A stretch of DNA of 8,608 nucleotides, from NCBI GenBank assembly GCA_021776755.1, contig JAJFFI010000397.1:1-8608 (forward strand). Reading direction: 5' to 3'. Position numbers and translations under genes: made by a program. How positions within the stretch are numbered: the first letter of the stretch is position 1; each line of letters starts with the position of its first letter. Below are positions 1-5,677 of the stretch, piece by piece. The stretch is from Alphaproteobacteria bacterium. GTDB lineage: Bacteria; Pseudomonadota; Alphaproteobacteria; JAJFFI01. The notes under the pieces were generated by a model. It ran no database searches. It saw nothing but the letters and a program-made list of their open reading frames with translations, and was not told the origin of the DNA.

Positions 1-820
1 CGATCAGGTAGCAGGGCAGCTGCCAGCCGAAGACGTTGCGGGTCGGCATGCCCCAGGGTGAGCACATGTAATCCTGGTTGCCGGCAAGGAAGTCGAGATA
101 GAGGGACGAGTGGTTGAGATCCCAATCCTTGCCCTTGCCGAGCCGGAAGATGTCGCGGAACAGCGCCTTGGTATTCTGGCGCGAAAGAAAACTCTCCTGA
201 TCTGGCGCCCGCTCGTAGGAAAAGCCCGGCGAGATCGTCGTGCCGACGCCAATCTCCTTGGCGTAGTCGAGGAACTCGGCAACCTCCTCGGCGGTCGTGC
301 CGTCGAAGATGGTGGCGTTCACGTTGACCTGGAAACCCTTGTCCTGGGCAAACTTGATCGCCTTGACCGCGCGCTTGAAGACGCCCGGCTGGCAGACCGA
401 CTTGTCGTGCATTTCCTCGGTGCCGTCGAGATGGACCGAGAAGAACAGATACGGGCTCGGCTTGAAGAGATGCAGCTTTTTCTCGAGCAGCAGCGCGTTG
501 GTGCAGAGCGAGACGAATTTCTTGCGCTTGACGAGGCCGTCGACGATCTCGCCGATTTCCTTGTGCAGCAAAGGTTCGCCGCCCGGGATCGCCACGATCG
601 GCGCGCCGCACTCGTCGGCCGCATCAAGGCATTCCTTGACGCTGAGGCGCTGCCTCAGGATCGGATCGGGATAATCGATCTTGCCACAGCCCGCGCAAGC
701 GAGATTGCACTGGAACAGCGGCTCGAGCATCAGCACCAACGGGTACTTGTCGTTGCCCTTGAGCTTCTGCTTCATGATGTAGGCGCCGACGCGCACTTTC
801 TGGATCAATGGAACAGCCAC
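1..820 (-). CDS. hpnH: Adenosyl-hopene transferase HpnH (radical SAM), 3' end cut by window edge
   Basis: HpnH adds a 5'-deoxyadenosyl group to diploptene to give adenosylhopane, the entry step to C35 (bacteriohopanepolyol) hopanoids. The visible 273 residues begin MAVPLIQKVRVGAY, typical of the family. They carry a CX3CX2C cluster-binding motif (C38, C42, C45) for the SAM-bound [4Fe-4S] cluster, then a GGE motif (residues 80-82) as in radical SAM proteins, and a late CSPWG motif at C253. HpnH is usually somewhat under 400 residues, so the C-terminus lies beyond position 1. The start is GTG at 820-818, preceded by a G-rich Shine-Dalgarno (GGGGGG) about 5 nt upstream; it gives the family's usual N-terminus. 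It lies 110 bp downstream of ispH on the same strand and is probably cotranscribed with it. The family call is firm; the operon is inference. Confidence 0.95.
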   Translation of the reverse strand, partial: MAVPLIQKVRVGAYIMKQKLKGNDKYPLVLMLEPLFQCNLACAGCGKIDYPDPILRQRLSVKECLDAADECGAPIVAIPGGEPLLHKEIGEIVDGLVKRKKFVSLCTNALLLEKKLHLFKPSPYLFFSVHLDGTEEMHDKSVCQPGVFKRAVKAIKFAQDKGFQVNVNATIFDGTTAEEVAEFLDYAKEIGVGTTISPGFSYERAPDQESFLSRQNTKALFRDIFRLGKGKDWDLNHSSLYLDFLAGNQDYMCSPWGMPTRNVFGWQLPCYLI

Positions 821-868
821 GTTACCCCCTGAATCCCTGGATGGATTGTCATTGGATTGCTCTTGTCA

Positions 869-890
869 GGCGCGGGCTTGGCGTCGCGCC
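869..890. other. Inverted repeat between ispH and hpnH
   Basis: Six-base arms GGCGCG (869-874) and CGCGCC (885-890) flank a 10-nt loop in the 110-bp gap between ispH and hpnH. A second tight palindrome, TCCGG-TG-CCGGA, sits at 915-926 just after the ispH stop. Neither is followed by a T-run on the minus strand, so read-through from ispH into hpnH is expected. They may modulate or stabilise the message, but such repeats are common in GC-rich DNA. Confidence 0.25.
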
Positions 891-930
891 CATGTTGATC
901 TGCAGTGTTGTTTCTCCGGTGCCGGAAACC

Positions 931-1866
931 TCAGGCAGCGACGCCTTCACGAAGTTCCTCCGGCAACTTGAACTGGATGTGCTCCTCGATGCCGTCAAGG
1001 ACGCTGACTTCAATTTCACGGCCGGCGCGCAATTTATCGATGACTTCGTGCACCAGTTCCTCCGGCGTCGACGCGCCCGCGGTGATGCCGATGGTCTCGA
1101 CGCCGTCGATCCAGGCGGCGTCGAGATGCGACGCGTCCTCGATCAGATAGGACGGCACATCCATCTCGGCGACGATGTCGCGCAGACGGTTCGAGTTCGA
1201 ACTGTTGTGGGCGCCGACGACGAGGACCAGATCGACCTGCTGGGCGAGCGTGCGCACGGCGGCCTGGCGGTTCTGGGTCGCGTAGCAGATGTCCTTCACA
1301 TCGGGGCCGACGATCGCGGGGAAGCGCTCCTTCAGCGCCTCGATCACCTCGCGGGTGTCGTCGACCGAAAGGGTGGTTTGCGTGACGTAGGAGAGTTTCC
1401 CGGGGTCGGTTACGTCGAGATTGGAGACATCCTGCTTGGTCGACACCAGGTACACCTTGCCGGGGATCCGGCCCATGGTGCCCTCGACTTCCGGATGGCC
1501 CTCGTGGCCGATCAGGATGACCTCGTAGTCTTTGGCCGCATAGCGCTGGCCTTCCTTGTGGACCTTGGAGACCAGCGGGCAGGTCGCGTCGATCACCGGA
1601 AGATCGCGGCGCTTGGCCTCGTCGGCGACCTTCTGGGAGACACCGTGGGCACTGAACACCGTGATCGCGTCCTCGGGCACCTCGTCGAGCTCCTCGACAA
1701 AAACCGCGCCCTTGGCCCGCAGTGTTTCGACCACGCGCTTGTTGTGCACAATCTCGTGGCGCACATAGACCGGCGGACCGTAGCGCTTGAGCGCCTTTTC
1801 GACGATCTCGATCGCACGCTCGACACCGGCGCAAAAACCGCGCGGCTGGGCCAGAATTACCCGCAT
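931..1866 (-). CDS. ispH: 4-hydroxy-3-methylbut-2-enyl diphosphate reductase IspH (LytB)
   Basis: IspH catalyses the last step of the MEP pathway, reducing HMBPP to IPP and DMAPP in the cytoplasm, which feed squalene and hopene synthesis. The 311-residue protein matches the family's length (about 310-320). The three conserved cysteines that hold the iron-sulphur cluster are present at C12 (PRGFCAGV), C96 (DATCPLV) and C194 (ICYATQNR). The substrate-pocket histidines are at H41, H74 (SAHG) and H124, with E126 in GHPEVEGT and N221/S223 in AHNSSNSNR. The start is ATG at 1866, with GAGGAG about 8 nt upstream. The reading frame stays open upstream to about 2046, but this start reproduces the standard [13 protein letters not shown]-terminus. 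It sits directly upstream of hpnH. A lytB/ispH gene next to hopanoid genes is a known arrangement and ties precursor supply to hopanoid output. Confidence 0.97.
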   Translation of the reverse strand: MRVILAQPRGFCAGVERAIEIVEKALKRYGPPVYVRHEIVHNKRVVETLRAKGAVFVEELDEVPEDAITVFSAHGVSQKVADEAKRRDLPVIDATCPLVSKVHKEGQRYAAKDYEVILIGHEGHPEVEGTMGRIPGKVYLVSTKQDVSNLDVTDPGKLSYVTQTTLSVDDTREVIEALKERFPAIVGPDVKDICYATQNRQAAVRTLAQQVDLVLVVGAHNSSNSNRLRDIVAEMDVPSYLIEDASHLDAAWIDGVETIGITAGASTPEELVHEVIDKLRAGREIEVSVLDGIEEHIQFKLPEELREGVAA

Positions 1867-1875
1867 GTGAAACTC

Positions 1876-1920
1876 CTCGTCTTCGCGTTCAGGGCCTTTA
1901 CGTTCAGGCCCTCTGTGTTC
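1876..1920 (-). repeat. Three degenerate 15-nt tandem units in the ispH leader
   Basis: On the plus strand three consecutive 15-nt blocks (1876-1890, 1891-1905, 1906-1920) each end in GTTC. The last two share AGG(G)CC..., a drifted tandem repeat. They lie immediately upstream of the ispH ribosome binding site, inside the transcribed leader. They may be simple slippage; no fold or regulator is recognised. Confidence 0.4.
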
Positions 1921-2084
1921 AGTTCCTGCAGGGCAGCCAATCCGGAACCGGCAGCGCCTTCCCGCGGAAGTGCAAAAACGGCGCGTCCGAACATTCCAGC
2001 CGATTTGCCAGGTTCCGGGGCGCACCACACACAGGGACGCTAACACAAATCAATGGCGATGTCAGGCCCTCTTTGTTGCAGTGC

Positions 2085-2112
2085 AATATAGGCCGCACGG
2101 AAGGGTTTTCAA
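2085..2112 (-). promoter_or_regulatory. Predicted sigma70-type promoter for ispH (and hpnH)
   Basis: Read on the minus strand, TTGAAA (2112-2107) and TATATT (2090-2085) are separated by 16 nt, close to the housekeeping consensus. It lies in the gap between the terminase-like gene and ispH. Transcription from about 2078 would give a leader of roughly 210 nt before the ispH ATG, unusually long for this gene. No known riboswitch is recognised in the leader. Confidence 0.6.
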
Positions 2113-2140
2113 GGGGATTTGTCGTGAATTTCACGGGCAT

Positions 2141-2629
2141 TCACACGCCATCCAGCGGCGTGGCGTCATCGGGACCCGTGACCGTTTGGCCCCGGCCCGG
2201 CGCGTCGGCAAGCCGCTGCATCACCCACCCGGCCCGCTGACCGATGTCGGCGACGAGGAAACCGTAGGCGTCGGCCGCCCGCCCCGGGCCGGGCAGCAGA
2301 CCGGCGAGCCGGGCCTGGTGCGCAACCGCATGGATCGCGGCCATCAGCCGGCCCTTGTCCATCGCCTCGTGATAGACCGCCTCGAGCTTGTCGAGGAGCG
2401 AGTCGGTGCGGACCTCGTAGACGATCTGCCGGTCGTGACGGAGCTCGGCGATTCTGCGGAGAATGTTGGCTTTTGTTAACATGCGGCTTGCCTGGGATGT
2501 GGCGGATTTCTGCGAAAAACCGGCCAGAATCGCGGCGCGCGTGCCGGAGGGTTCCGTGAGGTAATGTTGACAAAACGCCTCCTGCCGGTCGGACAGGCGG
2601 CGCGGTTTCAGGGGGACAGGGTTGGGCAT
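2141..2629 (-). CDS. Orphan terminase small subunit-like DNA-binding protein
   Basis: This 162-residue protein resembles the Terminase_2 family of phage small terminase subunits, which recognise phage DNA before packaging. Residues 12-65 fit the family's N-terminal helix-turn-helix region: LSDRQEAFCQHYL, then GTRAAILAGFSQKSA, then an R-M-L-x(2)-A-N-I-x(2)-R-I segment. Residues 78-113 (LLDKLEAVYHEAMDKGR..., ending LAGLLPG) match the usual following helices that contact the partner or oligomerise. The C-terminal 50 residues are unremarkable. Start ATG 2629 has a modest GGAG about 8 nt upstream. No large terminase, portal or capsid gene is adjacent, so it is either a phage remnant or a domesticated regulator. 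It lies upstream of ispH on the same strand, but ispH has its own promoter. The family call is fairly firm; the role is unknown. Confidence 0.75.
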   Translation of the reverse strand: MPNPVPLKPRRLSDRQEAFCQHYLTEPSGTRAAILAGFSQKSATSQASRMLTKANILRRIAELRHDRQIVYEVRTDSLLDKLEAVYHEAMDKGRLMAAIHAVAHQARLAGLLPGPGRAADAYGFLVADIGQRAGWVMQRLADAPGRGQTVTGPDDATPLDGV

Positions 2630-2661
2630 GTCGGGTCTCCGGGTGAAATTGGCGGCCAGAG

Positions 2662-2689
2662 ATTATAGGATAATATACATATTATGCAA
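2662..2689 (-). promoter_or_regulatory. Promoter of the terminase-like gene with a palindromic operator in its spacer
   Basis: On the minus strand TTGCAT (2689-2684) and a perfect TATAAT (2667-2662) are 16 nt apart. The palindrome ATAATAT-AC-ATATTAT (2670-2685) fills the spacer and touches the -35 box. Transcription would begin near 2655, about 26 nt before the ATG. A repressor bound here would block RNA polymerase, and the gene's own product is one candidate (inference). The palindrome is AT-only in its arms, so chance in AT-rich DNA remains possible. Confidence 0.6.
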
Positions 2690-3144
2690 GAACAATATAG
2701 GAATATAGCAGTGGGAAAGCGCGAATAGGTTTACCTCTAAGCGCACGAAGTGGGCGGCGGATTCCGAGTTTGCCCGGCGCGAGGCGGATGGTCATGTCTA
2801 GAACATTATGTTTGAAGGCAAATTTCGAGCGAGACTAGCCGAGGCCGGTAGAACCGGATGTGGCCGGAAGCACATTTATTGAACAAGTTTCAAAAGTAAA
2901 TTTATTTGGGGATATGACCTGACGTTCGGTTCCACCGCGGTCCCGCAATTAAGAAAATCGCAGGCTAGTCAAATTTCGCCATCGTCAAACCCTGTAAGCC
3001 ATCCCAAACCGAAACGATCAGGGGGACCGGGTCCACCGGAAACCGCATTCCGAAAAGGTTTTTAAGAAACTACTGATCCAGATTAGCATCAAGTGTTGAG
3101 ACATAATAAACTATGCAATCTTTTAGATTATATCAGTACTTTAA
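2690..3144. other. AT-richer intergenic stretch without a convincing gene
   Basis: This stretch is visibly lower in GC than the rest of the window and broken by stops in every frame; I find no gene or tRNA. It holds an 8-bp inverted repeat, GACTAGCC (2833-2840) and GGCTAGTC (2963-2970); a direct repeat CAAATTTCG (2819-2827 and 2970-2978); a GGACC-G-GGTCC palindrome (3024-3034); and a weak plus-strand promoter-like pair, TTGAAC (2879-2884) and TTATTT (2902-2907). It may be decayed mobile or phage DNA, but nothing identifies the source. Confidence 0.5.
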
Positions 3145-3173
3145 TTGACTCACAAATTGTAAATCAGTTATCG
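3145..3173 (+). promoter_or_regulatory. Possible promoter for the plus-strand two-gene unit
   Basis: TTGACT (3145-3150) and TTATCG (3168-3173) are 17 nt apart; an 18-nt spacing to TATCGT also works. The site lies in AT-rich DNA about 75 nt before the ATG at 3249. The -35 is good and the -10 weak. It is the best candidate I see for driving the unknown gene pair. Confidence 0.4.
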
Positions 3174-3248
3174 TTAAACGTGATTATCTACAATTCGATT
3201 GAACTTCGGGCGATCACGCAGGTCGCCGAGGAATATCAGGGGGCGAAC

Positions 3249-3764
3249 ATGGCAAACGTTTGGATCTACAGACACGATGGGACCCTGCAATGTGGTCAGG
3301 GAAAGGAAATTGATCTGAAGGTAATGCAGTCCCAGCTCGAGAAAATCGGCGCCACGGTTTTGAACGCCGAAAAGCGGCAGCTCTGCGACATGATGCCTCT
3401 CGGCTGCGGCCAACCGACCGGAGCCGTCAACGCATATGAGATTTCCGAATCCGATTGGAAAAAGATCTCGGACGGCTTTGTCGGCCGCCTCGGCTTCCGG
3501 CTCTGGACCTGCGACCTCTCAATTGACCTCGACAATGACGATTTGCCGTGGCCTTGGAAATCAGGTGGAGACGACGAAACGCTTCCCTGGCCTTGGCCCG
3601 CGGCGACCTCCGTCGGGTCAACGCCGGTGCTGGTTCGCGACCTGATCGGCCGTCCCGTCCGGTGCTATGCCGAAGGAACCCCCGTCACACGGGATTTTAT
3701 TCCGATGCGCGTCAACGTCGTGCACAGCGATGACGGCAAGGTTGTCGACATCTGGTTTGGGTAA
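3249..3764 (+). CDS. Unrecognised two-part protein with I78 protease-inhibitor-like C-terminus
   Basis: The predicted protein has 171 residues, no signal peptide and no membrane segment, so it is probably cytoplasmic. Residues 1-86 (start MANVWIYRHDGTLQC) form a compact domain I do not recognise, with cysteines at 15, 46 and 53. Residues 88-118 are an acidic linker containing LPWPW twice (99-103 and 112-116). Residues 127-171 resemble I78 peptidase inhibitors (PF11720): LIGRPV, then a short strand, then RVNVV, then DDGKVV ending in G171. The family's usual cysteine before the final glycine is replaced by F170. I78 members inhibit serine proteases, but that activity is not shown here. The ATG at 3249 is chosen over an upstream in-frame ATG at 3093 because it has an AGGGGG site just upstream and the extension is AT-rich and low-complexity. 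It precedes the 3858 gene by 93 bp. Confidence 0.7.
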   Translation: MANVWIYRHDGTLQCGQGKEIDLKVMQSQLEKIGATVLNAEKRQLCDMMPLGCGQPTGAVNAYEISESDWKKISDGFVGRLGFRLWTCDLSIDLDNDDLPWPWKSGGDDETLPWPWPAATSVGSTPVLVRDLIGRPVRCYAEGTPVTRDFIPMRVNVVHSDDGKVVDIWFG

Positions 3765-3785
3765 CGATTGGCATTGCCGCCGACA

Positions 3786-3806
3786 GGCGCCCTGCGCTTC
3801 AGCGCC
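3786..3806 (+). other. Alternative hairpins between the two unknown plus-strand genes
   Basis: GCGC-TTCA-GCGC (3794-3805) can form a tetraloop hairpin. GGCGC (3786-3790) can instead pair with GCGCC (3802-3806), excluding it. The 93-bp gap has no T-run directly after the stem, so termination is unlikely. It may adjust expression of the second gene relative to the first. Confidence 0.25.
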
Positions 3807-3857
3807 AAAGGCCCCGCCCGAAATACTTTTGTCGAACACCAATCCGAGGAGAGGAAA

Positions 3858-4574
3858 ATGACTATGTTCAAGCCAGACCTGACGATTGAATTGAATCCTG
3901 ACCTGAAGACCTATTCCATTTCTGCATCCGTTTGGGTGCCAAACGGATGCTATGTCCAGACGGGAGCGAGCCACGGAACGCCGCCGAAGGGTCAGCAAGT
4001 CACGCCGGAGACCGAGCCTGTTGTCCTGAGGACCTTCAAGCGGGATGGACCCTGCACGGAAGGAGTGAAAGAGCTAACCTACATCGTGCCAAACATTCCG
4101 CTGACCGATGGCAAAACCGATATTGTCGCCTACACCGTCCTGGACAACAACGACCAGATTCTTGGCGCCACAAGGAAATCGGTCCCTGAACCCAGCTACT
4201 TCTCCGAGGGCAATTTTGACCAAGCGAAGGAATTCGTGAACAAGCCCGAAAAGAAGTCAGGCGCCCGAATTACGACTGTGAATGCCTGGGTGAACGCCAT
4301 GCCTCCGGGTCCGAGAAAGCTCATTGTCAACATCGGTGTCTATGCGCCCTGCCTCAACTATTCCTTCAAGACTATCGATCTTGGGCCCTGGGGGATTGCA
4401 GGGACGATTTTGCGGGTCGGCGTTGAGGCCACCAAACCGGAAAATTGCGACAAGGGAATCTTCGACGACTTCATCAGATTCGAGAGCGATTGGGAAGACG
4501 ACGACAAGTACACCGTGGTGTGGGTAGAGTTTGAGGACCAGATGATCATGGACGGCATCGAAATCATTCATTGA
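3858..4574 (+). CDS. Unrecognised protein with internal duplication, two cysteines per repeat
   Basis: The 238-residue product matches no family I know. It lacks a signal peptide and membrane helices. Two halves look related. Repeat 1 spans about residues 18-108: a strand ending VWVPNGC31, then GPC66TEG, then a strand pattern TDIVAYTVLDNNDQILGA. Repeat 2 spans about 137-237: a strand ending VYAPC165, then ENC197DKG, then YTVVWVEFEDQMIMDG. Cysteine spacing is 35 and 32, and the alternating hydrophobic pattern suggests two beta-sandwich domains, each perhaps held by one cysteine pair. An acidic stretch (about 209-216, SDWEDDDK) sits in repeat 2. The start at 3858 has GAGGAGAGG just upstream; a second ATG at 3864 is equally possible. 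The frame is open back to about 3768, but without a better start. It is probably cotranscribed with the gene at 3249. GC is below that of the flanking hopanoid genes. Confidence 0.7.
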   Translation: MTMFKPDLTIELNPDLKTYSISASVWVPNGCYVQTGASHGTPPKGQQVTPETEPVVLRTFKRDGPCTEGVKELTYIVPNIPLTDGKTDIVAYTVLDNNDQILGATRKSVPEPSYFSEGNFDQAKEFVNKPEKKSGARITTVNAWVNAMPPGPRKLIVNIGVYAPCLNYSFKTIDLGPWGIAGTILRVGVEATKPENCDKGIFDDFIRFESDWEDDDKYTVVWVEFEDQMIMDGIEIIH

Positions 4575-4597
4575 TCTAATGGTGAGCCATTAGATCA
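4572..4597 (+). terminator. Perfect 11-bp-stem hairpin overlapping the stop codon, probable terminator
   Basis: TGATCTAATGG (4572-4582) and CCATTAGATCA (4587-4597) form a perfect stem with a TGAG loop. The first three bases are the stop codon of the 3858 gene. No T-run follows on either strand, so it is not a classic intrinsic terminator. It lies between two converging genes, where a bidirectional end signal or RNA 3'-stabilising stem is expected. Confidence 0.55.
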
Positions 4598-4680
4598 GCC
4601 GGTCTTCGCGAGCTTGAAAAGCAACCGGGCGCTCCTGATTTTTGAGATCACGCAAGAACAAGCGCTCCGTCGCTACCTTT

Positions 4681-5670
4681 TCAGAGATAGCCGTTGTCGC
4701 GGAACCAGCTTATGGCGTCGGCCAGCGCCGTGTCGGCGGGGCGGGCGGTGTAGCCGAGTTCGGCTTCGGCGCGGGCGGACGAGAAATACATGCGCTTGCG
4801 GGCCATCTTCAGGCTTTCGGCGGTCATCATCGGCTGGCCGCCGGTCACTCGCGCGAGCCCTTCCATGACCTTGGCGACCGGCATCAGCGGGCCGATGGGG
4901 AGACGCACGGTGGGGGGCTTGCGGCCGGCGATGGCGGCGATCTTGCCGAGGATATCGCGGAGTGCCAGGTTTTCGCCGCCGAGCACGTAGCGCCGGCCCA
5001 CTTCGCCTTTTTCGAACGCCAGCCAGTGGCCTTCGGCGACGTCCTCGACATGGACGACGCAGAGGCCGGTGTCGACGTAGGCCGGCATTTTGCCGGCGGC
5101 GGCATCGCGCACCATCTGGCCGGTGGGCGTGGGTTTGATGTCGCGGGGGCCGATGGGGGCGGCCGGGTTGACGATGACTGCGGGGAGTCCTTGTTCCGCC
5201 ACAAGGGCACGGACGCGGGCCTCGGCAAGATATTTCGAGCGCTTGTAGTGGCCGATCATGTCGGCTTCCGTGACGGGGGTTTCCTCGTCGCCGGGGGTGC
5301 CGTCCTTCGGGATGCCGAGGACGGCGACCGAGGAGGTGTAGACGATGCGGGACACACCGGTGTCGGCCGCCGCCCGCATCAGCGCGACCGTGCCGTCGAC
5401 GTTGGTGCGGTAGATCGGCGCGGGCTCGGGGATCCAGAGGCGGTAGTCGGCGGCGACATGGAACAGCGCGCCGCAGCCCCTGACCGCGGCGGCGAGCGAG
5501 GCCGGGTCGTCGAGGTCGCCATGGACGGTTTCGATATCGAGACCGTCGGTGTTGCGGGTGTCGGACGTCGCCCGCGTCATCACCCGGACGGCGTGGCCCG
5601 CGGCGAGCAGGCGGCGGAGCACGGCCGCCCCCACAAAGCCCGAGGCGCCGGTGAGCAGCGTTGTCGTCAT
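4681..5670 (-). CDS. hpnA: Hopanoid-associated NAD-dependent sugar epimerase/dehydratase HpnA
   Basis: This 329-residue extended short-chain dehydrogenase matches HpnA, a predicted NAD(P)-dependent epimerase found in hopanoid clusters; its exact substrate is not established. The Rossmann dinucleotide motif is TGASGFVG at residues 7-14. The catalytic set is S113/S114 (YTSSVAVLG) and Y142-x3-K146 (HYKRSKYLAE). NPAAPIGPRD (168-177) is a characteristic following motif. The length is normal for the family. The ATG at 5670 lies 7 bp after the hpnL stop, with only a weak Shine-Dalgarno (GAG about 9 nt upstream), so translation is probably coupled to hpnL. No strong terminator is seen after its stop. 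The adjacent plus-strand genes converge on it. Confidence 0.93.
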   Translation of the reverse strand: MTTTLLTGASGFVGAAVLRRLLAAGHAVRVMTRATSDTRNTDGLDIETVHGDLDDPASLAAAVRGCGALFHVAADYRLWIPEPAPIYRTNVDGTVALMRAAADTGVSRIVYTSSVAVLGIPKDGTPGDEETPVTEADMIGHYKRSKYLAEARVRALVAEQGLPAVIVNPAAPIGPRDIKPTPTGQMVRDAAAGKMPAYVDTGLCVVHVEDVAEGHWLAFEKGEVGRRYVLGGENLALRDILGKIAAIAGRKPPTVRLPIGPLMPVAKVMEGLARVTGGQPMMTAESLKMARKRMYFSSARAEAELGYTARPADTALADAISWFRDNGYL

Positions 5671-5677
5671 GGAATAC

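Noticed and set aside
110..832. Long plus-strand open frame opposite hpnH
   Set aside because: It is antisense to a clearly conserved radical-SAM protein, and its product is Arg/Asp/Leu-rich in the way GC-rich shadow frames are.
808..2043. Plus-strand 411-codon frame opposite ispH
   Set aside because: Shadow of ispH; no family features and no ribosome site, while the minus strand has every IspH catalytic residue.
1919..2140. 73-codon minus-strand frame starting right after the terminase-like stop
   Set aside because: No good ribosome site; it overlaps the ispH promoter and leader, and its product has no recognisable features.
2682..2795. 37-codon minus-strand frame upstream of the terminase-like gene
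   Set aside because: No ribosome site, and it ends inside the terminase-like promoter; probably chance.
2706..2801. Short plus-strand open stretch ending ADSEFARREADGHV, GC-richer than its surroundings
   Set aside because: Could be the tail of a decayed gene, but it is about 30 codons with no start, and I recognise no family.
2640..3248. CRISPR array, tRNA or attachment site in the AT-rich gap
   Set aside because: No regularly spaced repeats, no cloverleaf or TTCRA-like T-arm, and no direct repeats bracketing the insertion were found by eye.
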